A stretch of 64,000 nucleotides of DNA from Microcoleus sp. FACHB-68 (GTDB taxonomy: Bacteria; Cyanobacteriota; Cyanobacteriia; Cyanobacteriales; Oscillatoriaceae): the NCBI RefSeq assembly GCF_014695715.1, contig NZ_JACJOT010000002.1, positions 1-64,000 on the forward strand. Reading direction: 5' to 3'. This document shows, piece by piece, positions 9,627-19,357 of this stretch (positions are counted from its first letter, which is position 1; each line of letters starts with the position of its first letter). Position numbers and translations under genes: made by a program. The notes under the pieces were generated by a model that saw nothing but the letters and a program-made list of their open reading frames with translations, searched no databases and was not told where the DNA came from.

Positions 9627-10745
9627 ATGATTGATTCTGCTTCACCGGCAGCAACAGACGCCCCCAGCGAAGCCCTTAGTTGGCCAACTTTGCTGCAACA
9701 GCTACTAGATCGCCAGTCCCTCACCCGCTACCAAGCTGCTGGACTCATGCTGGGATGGCTCAATGAAGAAATCCCGCCGGTGCTATCGGGGGCAATTTTA
9801 GCGGCAATGCAAGGCAAAGGCATCTCAGCTGACGAGCTAGCTGGCATGGCTCAGGTATTGCAATCTCAATCTTCTCCACTCAGGCAAGACGCGACTAACG
9901 CTAACCCCTCATCCAGAAGTGGAAATTCCCAACTGAACACGGTTATTGATACCTGTGGCACCGGCGGAGATGGAGCCTCAACCTTTAATATTTCCACAGC
10001 AGTTGCCTTTGTGGCAGCAGCAGCCGGGGTGCCGGTCGCCAAACATGGTAATCGCTCAGCCTCTAGTCGCGTGGGTTCCGCTGACGTACTAGAAGCGCTG
10101 GGAATGAATTTGAGCGCTGCCGGTGAGAAGGTGTATGCCGCACTCCATGAAGTCGGGATTACGTTTCTGTTTGCTCCTGGCTGGCACCCAGCGCTGAAAG
10201 CTGTGGCACCCATGCGGCGCACATTGGGCGTGCGGACGGTGTTTAATTTGTTAGGGCCGCTGGTCAATCCTTTGCGCCCCACCGGCCAAGTAATTGGAGT
10301 GTTTGATTCTCAGTTGGTGGCAACAATCGCCCAAGCTTTAGGACAGTTGGGCACTCAAGCCGCAATTGTCTTGCACGGACGCGAGAAACTTGATGAAGCC
10401 GGCTTAGCTGATATCACAGATTTGGCGATTCTTTCAGCCGGCAAGGTACGGGTGGCAACTTTAAACCCGCAACAGTTGGGTTTAACACCGGCATCGACGG
10501 ATCAACTGCGAGGGGGGGATGTTCAAGAAAATGCCCAGATCCTGCAAAATGTTCTGCAAGGCAAGGGAACGCCGGCGCAACAAGATGCAGTGGCTTTAAA
10601 TGCTGCTTTAGCCCTCCAAGTTGCCGGTGTCATCCCGCTTGAAGACCACGCAGCCGGTCTTTCACTGGCTAAAGATATTTTGCATAGCGGTGCCGGTTGG
10701 TCAAAGCTAGAGCAGCTTGTGACATTCTTAAAAACGGAAGCGTGA
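9627..10745 (+). CDS. trpD: Anthranilate phosphoribosyltransferase
   Basis: Transfers phosphoribose from PRPP to anthranilate, the second committed step of tryptophan synthesis. The PRPP-binding signature [17 protein letters not shown] and the catalytic loop [20 protein letters not shown] are intact, as are [19 protein letters not shown] and [11 protein letters not shown]. The 372 residues are slightly longer than the usual 340-350 because of about 18 extra N-terminal residues and a short insert near residue 90. It stands alone: no other trp gene is within the window, as is usual in cyanobacteria where trp genes are scattered. The ATG at 9627 is the first good start. Confidence 0.96.
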   Translation: MIDSASPAATDAPSEALSWPTLLQQLLDRQSLTRYQAAGLMLGWLNEEIPPVLSGAILAAMQGKGISADELAGMAQVLQSQSSPLRQDATNANPSSRSGNSQLNTVIDTCGTGGDGASTFNISTAVAFVAAAAGVPVAKHGNRSASSRVGSADVLEALGMNLSAAGEKVYAALHEVGITFLFAPGWHPALKAVAPMRRTLGVRTVFNLLGPLVNPLRPTGQVIGVFDSQLVATIAQALGQLGTQAAIVLHGREKLDEAGLADITDLAILSAGKVRVATLNPQQLGLTPASTDQLRGGDVQENAQILQNVLQGKGTPAQQDAVALNAALALQVAGVIPLEDHAAGLSLAKDILHSGAGWSKLEQLVTFLKTEA

Positions 10746-10789
10746 AGCCGGCAGGAAAAGATTTAAACCGCTAACCAGAGAAAAATAAA

Positions 10790-10820
10790 GTAGGGGCGTT
10801 GGCTGTGCTAGCACCCCTAC
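10790..10820. terminator. Hairpin between convergent trpD and protease gene
   Basis: GTAGGGG at 10790-10796 pairs with CCCCTAC at 10814-10820 around a partly palindromic GCTGTGCTAGC loop. It lies between two genes that end toward each other, so it may serve both strands. No strong T-run follows. The hairpin at 43536-43581 has a similar GTAGGGGC arm. Confidence 0.5.
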
Positions 10821-10856
10821 AATGCTCAATGCAACTGGGTAAGTTTAGGCCAGATA

Positions 10857-11423
10857 TTATTTGGCCGGCCCAGGTGTTGCCGTTTCTGTTTGTGGGTTAA
10901 ATTCAATGATTTCTTTTTTAATGGTCACATCATAGTTGCTAAAGAAATCCTGGCCGAGCAATCCAATGTCTAGGGTAGGTGAAATCGCGACTGCAACATT
11001 ATTAATCATCGCATTGCCGGCTTTAATAGAAGCCACACGCCCAATTGCAAACTCAACGTCCTTAGCGTTGGGAGTCTCGACTCGTGCGGTTCCTTCCTGT
11101 TTCACGCCTAGCGCTTGTGCCATTTTTGGCGTGATGACCGTCCCACTCGCTCCTGTATCCAACATCATCTCGAATGTCTGATTTCCATTAAAGACGACAT
11201 CTATCACTGGAATGCCAGAAGCACGGCGTTTAATCGGGACTTGAAAGGCTCCTAAAGTTGTTGGAACCACCTCTTGCGAGCTATTCGGACACATATCCGT
11301 CAATTTAATAAGATTGCCGGTTCGATCCCGCAGAAAACATCCCTCATATTCCTGGGCAATGCCGGCAGTTTGGAAAAGCGCCAATCCAGCCAGAGAAATC
11401 AATCCGAATTTAATTTTTTCCAT
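10857..11423 (-). CDS. Retropepsin-like aspartic protease, exported
   Basis: Small exported protein with a retroviral-type aspartic protease fold. A signal peptide spans about residues 1-23 (hydrophobic LISLAGLALFQTAGIAQ). The single-lobe protease has the catalytic motif MLDTGASGTVITPKMAQALG and the C-terminal flap/strand DIGLLGQDFFSNYDVTI. Such single-lobe proteases must dimerise to build an active site. It is 188 residues long and shares its whole C-terminal domain with the next upstream gene (11525-12457), indicating tandem duplication. Substrate unknown; periplasmic location is inferred from the signal peptide. Proteolytic activity is inferred from the DTGAS motif only. Confidence 0.85.
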   Translation of the reverse strand: MEKIKFGLISLAGLALFQTAGIAQEYEGCFLRDRTGNLIKLTDMCPNSSQEVVPTTLGAFQVPIKRRASGIPVIDVVFNGNQTFEMMLDTGASGTVITPKMAQALGVKQEGTARVETPNAKDVEFAIGRVASIKAGNAMINNVAVAISPTLDIGLLGQDFFSNYDVTIKKEIIEFNPQTETATPGPAK

Positions 11424-11475
11424 AGCAAATCTGACTCCTTATAGAAGCTAAGTAAATGATTGAAAAGTAAGAAAC

Positions 11476-11507
11476 TAAAAATTAAAAAGGGAGATTTTTA
11501 ATTTTTA
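11476..11507 (-). terminator. A/T hairpin after upstream protease gene
   Basis: TAAAAATTAAAAA at 11476-11488 is the exact complement of 11495-11507, with a 6-base GGGAGA loop. It lies 17 bases past the stop of the leftward protease gene at 11525 and before the start of the next. With only A/T pairs it is a weak stem, but its position fits a terminator or intergenic processing hairpin. Confidence 0.45.
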
Positions 11508-11524
11508 ATCACTGTTCGCCGCCG

Positions 11525-12457
11525 TCACCGGCTGTGAAATTCCACCACATCTTCTCTAAAGGTGACGTCGTAACCCCCAAAGAAGTCTTGCCCCAGCAGT
11601 CCAATGTCAAGCTGTGATGCAATTGCAACCGGCACGTTATTAACAAGGGCACCCCCAACTTCCAGGCTATCGACTCTGCCAATGGGAAATGTCACCGATT
11701 TGGCGCTGGGAGTGTCTGCTATCATCGAGCCTTCTGGAAAAACTCCCAAGACACTAGCCATCTTTGACGTAATTACTGTGCCACTAGCTCCCGTATCAAC
11801 GATCATGTCGAAAGTTTGCCAGCCATTAAAGGTAACTTCTATCACTGCCGTCCCGCCGGCACGACGTTTGATCGGAGCCAGAAAAACCCCAGGACGGCTG
11901 CCACCCTTCCCGGATGAGCCATAGCTGGAGCTACTGCGAGAAGCCGCATCTGACGTGGAAGGGATGAGCGGGACTTCAATCCCCGCTAATTCAGTTTTAG
12001 AACGGGTTGTGGCGCGAGCTGCTTGCTGTTTAGCGGAGGCCAGATTTTTCTGATACTCAGCTATTTTGCTTTTTGCTAGTTTATTTTGAGTGCTAGAAGC
12101 CGGCACTGTTTTTAAGAGCTTGATAGCCTCTTGCCACTGGCTTTCTACCAGTTGCCAATCTTCTGGAGATTGGGCGGTTTGACTGATGCTAGCGGCACTG
12201 TAACCTTTGTCAAGTGCCTCTTCATAGGATCTTCGAGCAGCGCCATCATTAACGGGTGGATTCACCGGCTTCTGTGCTGGCTTTGCTGCCGGCTTTGGAC
12301 TTGCCGGTGTTGCACTCGCAGCCGGTGCCGGTGTGCTTTGCGCCGTATTGGTATTTGAGCTGCTTGAAGGCTCGCCGTCATTACAACCTACACCGATCAC
12401 CGCTAGTGCGGCTGCTAAAAAAATCTGTGCTACCCCGAATCGAGAAAATTTGACCAT
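11525..12457 (-). CDS. Retropepsin-like aspartic protease lipoprotein
   Basis: Larger paralogue of the neighbouring protease. The N-terminus is a lipoprotein signal with lipobox VIGVGC (Cys25), followed by a low-complexity Ala/Pro/Lys/Ser linker (about 30-70), a helical Gln/Lys-rich region (about 75-165) and a Ser/Gly hinge. The retropepsin-like domain has MIVDTGASGTVITSKMASVL and ends QLDIGLLGQDFFGGYDV. The helical part resembles a TPR-like or coiled segment. Membrane anchoring plus a flexible linker suggests a tethered periplasmic enzyme or binding protein. It lies about 100 bases upstream of its paralogue and may be transcribed with it. Confidence 0.85.
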   Translation of the reverse strand: MVKFSRFGVAQIFLAAALAVIGVGCNDGEPSSSSNTNTAQSTPAPAASATPASPKPAAKPAQKPVNPPVNDGAARRSYEEALDKGYSAASISQTAQSPEDWQLVESQWQEAIKLLKTVPASSTQNKLAKSKIAEYQKNLASAKQQAARATTRSKTELAGIEVPLIPSTSDAASRSSSSYGSSGKGGSRPGVFLAPIKRRAGGTAVIEVTFNGWQTFDMIVDTGASGTVITSKMASVLGVFPEGSMIADTPSAKSVTFPIGRVDSLEVGGALVNNVPVAIASQLDIGLLGQDFFGGYDVTFREDVVEFHSR

Positions 12458-12783
12458 GACTGTTATTTTTTAGCTTCACCGCACTTGTGAGCCGCTTAAG
12501 TCGCCGTTACTATTGAGTATTCCCTATCTTTTCCCATTTAAACTTATCCTTTTGCATTTGACGAGTCAAAATTTGCTGAAACCCTTAAACGTCTAGCATC
12601 TTCAGCTTTAGCCGGCTTTATTGCTAGCTGCCGGATTTTTTGGTGAGCCACGCTAAACGACTGTGAGGTGCCATTGATGAAAAATTCACACCGCAAGCGG
12701 GTTCTTTCAAGCTGGCTAAAATTACCTTTAGCAAGAGGACTGGAGATGAGGAATATTTTTACACCGGCTGATTTTTACCAAAG
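12458..12783. other. Intergenic region, no gene recognised
   Basis: These 326 bases lie upstream of the lipoprotein protease and downstream of lnt, both leftward. No open frame with protein-like composition and no clear hairpin terminator was recognised. The protease promoter is expected near 12460-12540. Confidence 0.45.
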
Positions 12784-14427
12784 TTAAGAACCGACACTCA
12801 TCCGGGTGCGAAAGTCAAAAAAACAGGCCATTGCAACGAGTCCAAACAGTGCCGGTGTTAGCCAATCTCCCCATCGCACATAAAGCGTCTGAGTGTGCCG
12901 GCGGTAAATCGTAGCTGCATGAATCTCGTAAGTATTAATTCCCGATATCCATACAGTTTTGCCGTGGGGATCGACAATGCCAGAATAGCCGGTATTGGTG
13001 GCTCTCACTGCCCACCGATCCGTTTCAATTGCCCGCATTACATCTTGGGCGTGGTGCTGTGCCGGCATTGATGGGCTGTAGTGGGCGTTATTAGAGGCTG
13101 TGAGGATAAACTGCCCGCCTAAAGCTGCCTGACGCTGGAAATGATACGAAAAAGCCGATTCATAGCAAATCCCCACAATTGCACGGCCAAAAGGCGTATC
13201 AAATACTTGAGTAGGTAACCCGGCAGCTAGATGAGCGTCTAACGGTGAAAGCCGGTCAATTAAACGTCCTAAAACCTCTCCAAAAGGAATGAATTCCCCC
13301 AAGGGAACTAACTTAATTTTGTCGTAGCGGCTGAAGGTTTCTCCTGCCCCTGTAACGGTAAATAAACTATTGGTAAAGCTGTTTCCTGTTTCACCAAATG
13401 CGCCCACCCAAGCCAAAACATTTTTATCGAGAATTGCCTGATAAAGTTCATCTCGAATCCCATTCGATTCTAACCATTTCACCGGCAAAGCGGTTTCTGG
13501 TGTAAGAATAGCGTCTACTCCTTGATCGGCTAACATTCGATAGCCGGTGGTATAACCTTCAATTGCACGAAGCCATCCTTCTTGGTAAAGTTTAATCGTA
13601 TTGGGAATATTGCCTTGAATAATGCCAACTTTTAAGGCATCTGCTGGGGGTTGTGCCAGTGGCCGGCTGTAGAGGGAAAATCCTAAAAGATGCAGGAATA
13701 AGCAAAGGCTAACTGGCAATAAATAAACTAAAATATTTGCTTTAATGCCTTTTACTGGATGATTTTTGGCTTTAATCCAAGCTTCAGCAATTAAGCCATT
13801 GACGGCAACAAGGGCGGCTGTTACAGCAGAGGGACCGGCAAGTTGAGCCAGGTGCAAAATAGCGAGATTGTTAGGACTTTGGGTGTAAGATAGGGAACTC
13901 CACCATAGGGAGCCGGCGCTCCAGATCGTTTCTAAAATGCACCATAAAGCGGTGCCGGTTAACACTCGAACTAATGTTGAAACTTTAAACTTTCGATTGA
14001 TCCAAAAGAAACAAGTTGCCCAAATTGCAACTAATGCCGCTCCCCAAAGCGTGATAAATACCCAACAGAAAAACGCAATCGCCAAACTTGCCAGCCAAGG
14101 CACTCCCATCCAAGTCATGGGGTGAACGCCGGTGATCCAAAAAAGAGCGACCCCGTGATAACCAATTCCCCATAACAAAGCAGTCAAGGGTAAAAATTTC
14201 TTTTCTTTTTTCTCTTTTAACTGTTTACTTTCTTGCACCACCAGCAACCAAAGGGGCGCTAAGGCAACCCACCCTAGGAACCAAGCACCAACCGGCGCGG
14301 GTGTCAGTCCCATCAGAATCCCACTCATCAGGATGAGCACAGGGGTTGGGATATGATGATTGGTTTTGTTGAGTTTGAGGCTGCGAATTGTGAGTATTTT
14401 CAAGCTACAGTCACTCCCCAATGTCAT
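12784..14427 (-). CDS. lnt: Apolipoprotein N-acyltransferase
   Basis: Integral membrane enzyme that adds the third acyl chain to the N-terminal Cys of lipoproteins. Several hydrophobic segments occupy residues about 28-250. The nitrilase-like periplasmic domain carries the expected catalytic triad: Glu311 in LTPETALP, Lys370 in YDKIKLVPLGEFIPF and Cys421 in VGICYESAF. The conserved SNNAHY and HAQDVMRAIETDRWAVRATNTG segments follow, then a final membrane helix. Length 547 is normal. The window encodes two likely substrates nearby, the cyclophilin and the protease lipoproteins. It is divergent from the exported protein gene at 14556. Confidence 0.95.
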   Translation of the reverse strand: MTLGSDCSLKILTIRSLKLNKTNHHIPTPVLILMSGILMGLTPAPVGAWFLGWVALAPLWLLVVQESKQLKEKKEKKFLPLTALLWGIGYHGVALFWITGVHPMTWMGVPWLASLAIAFFCWVFITLWGAALVAIWATCFFWINRKFKVSTLVRVLTGTALWCILETIWSAGSLWWSSLSYTQSPNNLAILHLAQLAGPSAVTAALVAVNGLIAEAWIKAKNHPVKGIKANILVYLLPVSLCLFLHLLGFSLYSRPLAQPPADALKVGIIQGNIPNTIKLYQEGWLRAIEGYTTGYRMLADQGVDAILTPETALPVKWLESNGIRDELYQAILDKNVLAWVGAFGETGNSFTNSLFTVTGAGETFSRYDKIKLVPLGEFIPFGEVLGRLIDRLSPLDAHLAAGLPTQVFDTPFGRAIVGICYESAFSYHFQRQAALGGQFILTASNNAHYSPSMPAQHHAQDVMRAIETDRWAVRATNTGYSGIVDPHGKTVWISGINTYEIHAATIYRRHTQTLYVRWGDWLTPALFGLVAMACFFDFRTRMSVGS

Positions 14428-14555
14428 GAATTATAGTTAGCAGTGCTTATAATGATTAAAATTAGTTTTTTTTTATAATTTTAAATTGAAAAAGGTTCCG
14501 GATACTTCCGAAGAAACCTAGAAATAACTTGAGATAATTTTACCAAAAATAAAAT

Positions 14556-15383
14556 ATGATTCATTATTCCATTAGTTCCAACATAGCCAAGCCTCCAGTC
14601 CAGTTGATCAATTGGCTTTTTTCTCGATGGAAAAAGCTCTTTAGCTTATTGATGGTGATCCTAACCGCCACCTTCATATTTGTAAACCCGGCCTCTGCTC
14701 AGACATCACCCTGTATGACGCATGGAATGCGGATTGTGGGTGAAAATGCGGTTTATCTCTCCCATATGCCTTTGTTTAATGGTTCTTGTCACAACTACCA
14801 AGCTTTGTTGGAAGTCACGTTTGAAGGAGCCGGCGATCCTCAAGCAAAATACTTGATCGAGCAGAAAAAAGACCTGAATCAGAATGAATTTACCTTTGAG
14901 CCGACACAAGAGTTTTCAATGCCTGATTTAGAATCGGGAAAAATTCAATCTTTTAAAGGTAATATCCATCGAGGTCAATATGAGCGCAATGCTACTCGTC
15001 AACTGATTGCTAGTAATGTGAATGCCAAAGTTAAAAGGGTTGTGTACTTTCGCCGGCTTTCCCCTAACAGCCAAGTGCCGAAACTTACAGAATACCTATT
15101 ATTTGGCAATAGCAAAGAGCAATATTTAGCTCATTTAATCACAGCACCCCCTGATTTTGATCAAATTTTAACCGTCAAAACCAAGCTGCCTTTGAGTGAT
15201 GATCAATTGCAAAAAGCTGTGCGATTGGTATTACCCAACCGGCCTGTGCCAGACCCTCAGCGTCAAACTCAACAAGCTTTAAAATTTAACGATCAGCCGG
15301 CAGTCCTGATTAATGGGGTTGGGACGCGTCAAGCGGTTGGGGTAGGAGTGGAATATTTTAAGGAAACCCGCGATCTTTTATAA
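14556..15383 (+). CDS. Exported protein of unknown function
   Basis: I do not recognise this family. The 275-residue product has a basic N-terminus and a hydrophobic segment at about 31-46 ending VNPASA-Q, a good Sec signal peptide with cleavage near residue 49. The mature part contains two Cys close to its start (SPCMTHGM and GSCHNYQ), which could form a disulfide, and is otherwise mixed alpha/beta in look with no obvious enzyme motif. The ATG at 14556 has no strong Shine-Dalgarno sequence. It lies divergent from lnt and convergent with gyrA. A periplasmic location is inferred from the signal peptide. Confidence 0.7.
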   Translation: MIHYSISSNIAKPPVQLINWLFSRWKKLFSLLMVILTATFIFVNPASAQTSPCMTHGMRIVGENAVYLSHMPLFNGSCHNYQALLEVTFEGAGDPQAKYLIEQKKDLNQNEFTFEPTQEFSMPDLESGKIQSFKGNIHRGQYERNATRQLIASNVNAKVKRVVYFRRLSPNSQVPKLTEYLLFGNSKEQYLAHLITAPPDFDQILTVKTKLPLSDDQLQKAVRLVLPNRPVPDPQRQTQQALKFNDQPAVLINGVGTRQAVGVGVEYFKETRDLL

Positions 15384-15398
15384 ATCGCCCAGATTAAC

Positions 15399-15439
15399 TT
15401 TGGATTTTAGATGAGCAAATACCCCATCTAAAATCCAAA
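15399..15439. terminator. Bidirectional terminator between unknown gene and gyrA
   Basis: TTTGGATTTTAGATG at 15399-15413 pairs with 15425-15439 over 15 bases, leaving an 11-base loop. It sits exactly between two convergent genes, with A-rich and T-rich flanks on either side, so it can terminate both. Its arms contain the same GATTTTAGAT unit as other gene-end hairpins in this window. Confidence 0.7.
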
Positions 15440-15449
15440 ATTATAATTT

Positions 15450-18098
15450 TTATTCCGCCTCTTCTTGCTCCTCCGTCTCGCCATTAGAGGGGGGAACTAA
15501 AGCGACTGCGGCAATGGCATCATCTTCATCCAAGCGTTGCACCCGCACACCCGTTGCACTCCGGGATTGAGGGGAAATTGCATCCGCAGATTGGCGAATG
15601 ATAATGCCTCGACTTGTCACGATCATGAGTTCATCACCCTCATGGACAATTCGCAAGGCAGCGAGTTGATCATTCGTACGCCGAGACTTAAATTTCGTGA
15701 CGATAATTCCCTTACCGGCACGATTTTGTAGCCGGAATTGACCAACCGGCACTCGCTTGCCATAGCCGCCGGTGGTTACCACCAATACCCACGGACCGGC
15801 AGATGTGGTGAGTGCTGAATCTTGAGCGCCGTTTTCAGACTCATCGCTACTGAGTGCTAAATCTTGAGCGCCGTTTTCAGATTCATCGATTTGGAGTTCT
15901 AGTTCCTCCTCTTCGATTTCTGATTCATCCACCTCTGTTTGAGCAAGGGTGGCAACGATCGCTGCCGGCAGGATATCCATGCTGATCAGTTCATCACCTT
16001 TGCGGAGGTTCATGGATTTTACACCCCGCGTAGCACGACCGAGGGGACGCAACTGGTCGGCGGTGGCTTTGAAATGAATTGCCATTCCCTGCCGCGATCC
16101 AATGATGATGCTATCTTCTGCGCGTGCGCGTCGCACCCAGCGCAACTGATCGGCTTCTTCAAGAGAAATGGCAATTAAGCCATTGGCTCGAATGTTGCTG
16201 AAGGCAGACAAGGCGGTTTTTTTGATGTAGCCGCCTTTGGTGAGCATGATTAGATATTCATCGTCACTGAATTCGCTCACCGGCACGATTGAGGTGATTT
16301 TTTCATCTCGTGGAATTGGCAGCATTTGCACGATGGCAGTGCCTCGCGCCGTGCGGGAGCCGGTGGGAATTTGATAAGCTTTCAGGCAATAAACGACGCC
16401 GCGAGCGCTAAAGAACAAAACGCTATCATGGTCGCAACAAGTTAAGAAATGCTCAACCCCATCATCCTCTTTCATCCGGTTCGCGGCTTTACCACGAGTG
16501 CCCCGACTTTGCGCTTCAAAAGAGTTCACCGGCATTCGCTTAATGTAACCTTGTTCTGTTAGCAGAATTAAGGCTTTTTCATTGGCGATTAAGTCAGTGT
16601 CATCGATTTCCCCATCTGCGTGTTCGATCAGGGTCCGTCGCGGTGTGGCAAACTTTGTTTTGATGTCTGTCGCTTCGGTTTCGATGATTTCTAAAATGCG
16701 TTCGCGCCTTGCCAGAATATCCTGCAAATCGGCGATGAGTGTTTGCAACTCATCGTGTTCTTGCATAATTTTCTGAGCTTCTAATGCAGTCAACCGGCGC
16801 AGTTGCATCTGCAAAATGGCGTCTGCTTGGGCTTCAGAAAGCCCATAGGTATCCATTAATTCCTGCTTGGCAGTGGCGGTATCTGCTGCACTACGAATTA
16901 GGTGAATAATTGCATCTAAATTGTCTAGAGCAATGAGTAACCCTTGCAGCAAATGATCGCGTTCTTCGGCTTTTCGCAGTTCGTACTGCGTCCGTCTGGT
17001 AATGGTTTCAACACGGAAATCCAAGAAAACATTGAGGAACTGCCTGATGGTGAGCAGTTGTGGTTCTGCATTGACCAGCGCCAGCATATTTGCCCCAAAA
17101 TTAGCTTGCAGGGGCGTTTGTTTGTAGAGGTTGTTGAGGACAACTCGCGGATAGGCGTCGCGCTTGAGTTCGATGACGACTCGCATTCCGTCGCGGTCGC
17201 TTTCATCGCGGATATCGGCAATGCCTTCCAACCGCTTTTCGTTCACCATGTCGGCAATTTTCTCAATCATCGCTGCCTTATTGGTTTGGTAGGGCAGTTC
17301 GGTGATGATGATTGCTTCGCGGTCTGGCCGGCCCCGGTGTTCAATGGTTTCTATGCTGGCAACACCGCGCATGGTAATGGAACCGCGCCCAGTGGTGTAG
17401 GCTTCGCGGATGCCGGTGACGCCTAAAATTTGGCCGCCGGTGGGAAAGTCCGGGCCAGGAATGTACTGCATGAGCTGGACATCGGTCAACTCTGGGTTGT
17501 GAATCAGGGCGACCAAGCCATCAATGAGTTCTCCCAGATTGTGTGGTGGGATGTTGGTGGCCATGCCCACCGCGATGCCAGAGGAACCGTTGAGCAGCAG
17601 TTGGGGGATGCGTGCCGGCATCACCAGGGGTTCTTGCTGGGAACCGTCGAAGTTATCCCCATAATCGACGGTATCTGAGTCAATATCGCGCAGCATCGCC
17701 TCCGAGGTCAGCGATTGCAGCCGGCACTCGGTATACCGCATTGCTGCCGGTGGGTCGTTGTCAATCGAGCCAAAGTTGCCGTGGCCGTTGATCAGGGGCG
17801 AACGCATGGAGAAGTCTTGTGCCATCCGCACCAAGGCGTCATAGACGGCTGTATCGCCGTGGGGATGGTATTTACCCAGCACTTCCCCCACCACACGGGC
17901 GCATTTGCGGAAAGGCCGATCCGGAGCAAGGCCCAACTCATGCATCGCGTAGAGGATGCGCCGGTGTACCGGCTTGAGTCCATCCCTGGCATCTGGGAGC
18001 GCCCGCCCCACAATTACGCTCATCGCGTATTCCAGGTAAGACTGTTGCATCTCGTTGCGTAAATCCGTGGGGATAATCCGCTCCTGGGAGTAGGTCAT
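15450..18098 (-). CDS. gyrA: DNA gyrase subunit A
   Basis: Type IIA topoisomerase subunit that cleaves and rejoins DNA during ATP-driven negative supercoiling with GyrB. The N-terminal winged-helix/tower domain has [14 protein letters not shown], the quinolone-region sequence [17 protein letters not shown] and the catalytic Tyr in AAMRYTE. The C-terminal domain has six-blade beta-pinwheel repeats with a GyrA-box-like [13 protein letters not shown] lies upstream at 18116, but the ATG at 18098 gives the standard [13 protein letters not shown] start and is chosen. An acidic insert near the C-terminus contains a 14-residue tandem duplication (see 15811-15894). ParC is similar, but the GyrA-box-like motif favours GyrA. 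Confidence 0.95.
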   Translation of the reverse strand: MTYSQERIIPTDLRNEMQQSYLEYAMSVIVGRALPDARDGLKPVHRRILYAMHELGLAPDRPFRKCARVVGEVLGKYHPHGDTAVYDALVRMAQDFSMRSPLINGHGNFGSIDNDPPAAMRYTECRLQSLTSEAMLRDIDSDTVDYGDNFDGSQQEPLVMPARIPQLLLNGSSGIAVGMATNIPPHNLGELIDGLVALIHNPELTDVQLMQYIPGPDFPTGGQILGVTGIREAYTTGRGSITMRGVASIETIEHRGRPDREAIIITELPYQTNKAAMIEKIADMVNEKRLEGIADIRDESDRDGMRVVIELKRDAYPRVVLNNLYKQTPLQANFGANMLALVNAEPQLLTIRQFLNVFLDFRVETITRRTQYELRKAEERDHLLQGLLIALDNLDAIIHLIRSAADTATAKQELMDTYGLSEAQADAILQMQLRRLTALEAQKIMQEHDELQTLIADLQDILARRERILEIIETEATDIKTKFATPRRTLIEHADGEIDDTDLIANEKALILLTEQGYIKRMPVNSFEAQSRGTRGKAANRMKEDDGVEHFLTCCDHDSVLFFSARGVVYCLKAYQIPTGSRTARGTAIVQMLPIPRDEKITSIVPVSEFSDDEYLIMLTKGGYIKKTALSAFSNIRANGLIAISLEEADQLRWVRRARAEDSIIIGSRQGMAIHFKATADQLRPLGRATRGVKSMNLRKGDELISMDILPAAIVATLAQTEVDESEIEEEELELQIDESENGAQDLALSSDESENGAQDSALTTSAGPWVLVVTTGGYGKRVPVGQFRLQNRAGKGIIVTKFKSRRTNDQLAALRIVHEGDELMIVTSRGIIIRQSADAISPQSRSATGVRVQRLDEDDAIAAVALVPPSNGETEEQEEAE
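15811..15894 (-). repeat. 42-bp tandem duplication inside gyrA
   Basis: Two adjacent 42-base units (15811-15852 and 15853-15894) differ at only a few bases and encode [14 protein letters not shown] and [14 protein letters not shown]. They sit in a Glu/Asp-rich loop between pinwheel blades of the GyrA C-terminal domain. Being a multiple of three, the duplication keeps the frame. Confidence 0.85.
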
Positions 18099-18599
18099 AA
18101 CAGTGAGAAACTCCAAAAATGTAAGATTTCAGGCGCAAATCGGCAAAAAAATATTAAAACCCTAGTGTGGTTTCTTAATAAATGCCAAATCTTGTTAAGA
18201 TTTTAACACATTTTGGTCTTTAACCGCTCGTTTGGCAGCCCTCAGCACTGTCTTTTTGCGCTGCTAGATGTTAATAAAATAATAAACTTTATTTAAATTG
18301 AAAAATTTGATTTATTATTAAGCAAATCAATCGACTTTCTTTCAGAAATAACAAAAGAGTAAAAAGTTATTTTCAAAGTATATCTAGGCTATTTTTCTTG
18401 AAAATATATTTAATTCTGCAAACAATTGTTTGTTTTTTATCAACACTTGAATTAATTTTAATTAAAAGTTATTTTTATTAATGTTTTTAACATTGAGACG
18501 ACTAACTTAAGAGTTCTGAGCTAATACAGAGTTTCGTGAGTAAAGACTCGGCAGTGTCGAGTCTGCTCAGACAAGTAAAAACCCCTTCAAAGCTCTATT
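18099..18599. other. AT-rich intergenic region
   Basis: About 500 bases between the gyrA start and the broken kinase gene. The stretch from 18260 to 18500 is conspicuously AT-rich compared with the neighbourhood, with poly-A/T tracts. No gene was recognised. The gyrA promoter is expected next to 18100. The AT-richness resembles that of the region upstream of the other broken kinase (57080-57470). Confidence 0.5.
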
Positions 18600-19191
18600 A
18601 TGCTAACGCTTTGCGATTACCAAATCCTGGATCAAGTACATGAAAGTGACAAGTCTATTGTGTATCGGACATTGCGCTCTCAAGATAATTTACCCGTTAT
18701 TCTTAAGGTTCTGAAAGAAGAGTTTCCCACTCCGGAACAGGTCGCCCGTTATAAGCAAGAATATGAAACTATCCAAATTTTAAATTTAGAAGGTATTGTA
18801 AAAGCTTATGGGTGGCAAAAATATCGAAATACGGTTGCTTTAGTTTTAGAATTTTTAGGGCAAAGTCTTTAAAAAAATAATTTTAAAAAAAGGCTTTGAT
18901 TTAAAAGAGTTTTTGCAAATTGCAATTAAAATTGTTGAAATTTTAGGCCAAGTTTATCAAAAATATATAATTCACAAAGATATTAATCCTTCCAATATCG
19001 TTATTAATCCAGAAAGGTTAGCAGTAAAATTAATAGATTTTGGAATTTCTACCGTTTTATCGCAAGAAACGCCGGCTCAAAAAAATCAGATTTTTTTGGA
19101 AGGAACTTTAATTTATATGTCGCCGCAACAAACCGACAGAATGAATCGCGCTTTGGACTACTGCACTGATCTGATAAAATCGGCGCTATAG
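18600..19191 (+). pseudogene. Broken Ser/Thr kinase domain of giant signalling kinase
   Basis: Remnant of the N-terminal kinase domain of the very large cyanobacterial proteins that join Ser/Thr kinase, AAA ATPase, GAF and histidine kinase. The first part (18600-18872) holds the N-lobe, including VILKVLKEEFPTPEQVARYK and LNLEGIVKAYG. A one-base frame change near 18861-18871, next to an A7 run, separates it from the second part (18877-19191), which continues FDLKEFLQIAIKIVEILG with catalytic HKDINPSN, the metal loop DFG and YMSPQQTDRMNRALDYCTDL. The sequence then leaves the family, so the rest of the kinase and all later domains are gone. About 196 residues survive out of an expected 1,800 or more. 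Confidence 0.85.
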
Positions 19192-19357
19192 CAGACCCAT
19201 ATTTTTTTGGGTTACCCAGCTCTCATCCTTTCTGTGTCAAGGTTTCAGCTTCCTTGTTTCCCCACCCCAGAATTTCAATTAACCAGAATCATCAGCAAGT
19301 TTAACTGCTAGGGCGTACAAGAATGAATAGCAAATTAAACCCTCAAAATCAGAACTA

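Noticed and set aside
16944-17426. Rightward 160-residue frame inside gyrA
   Set aside because: It runs antisense through conserved gyrA coding sequence and has no recognisable protein features.
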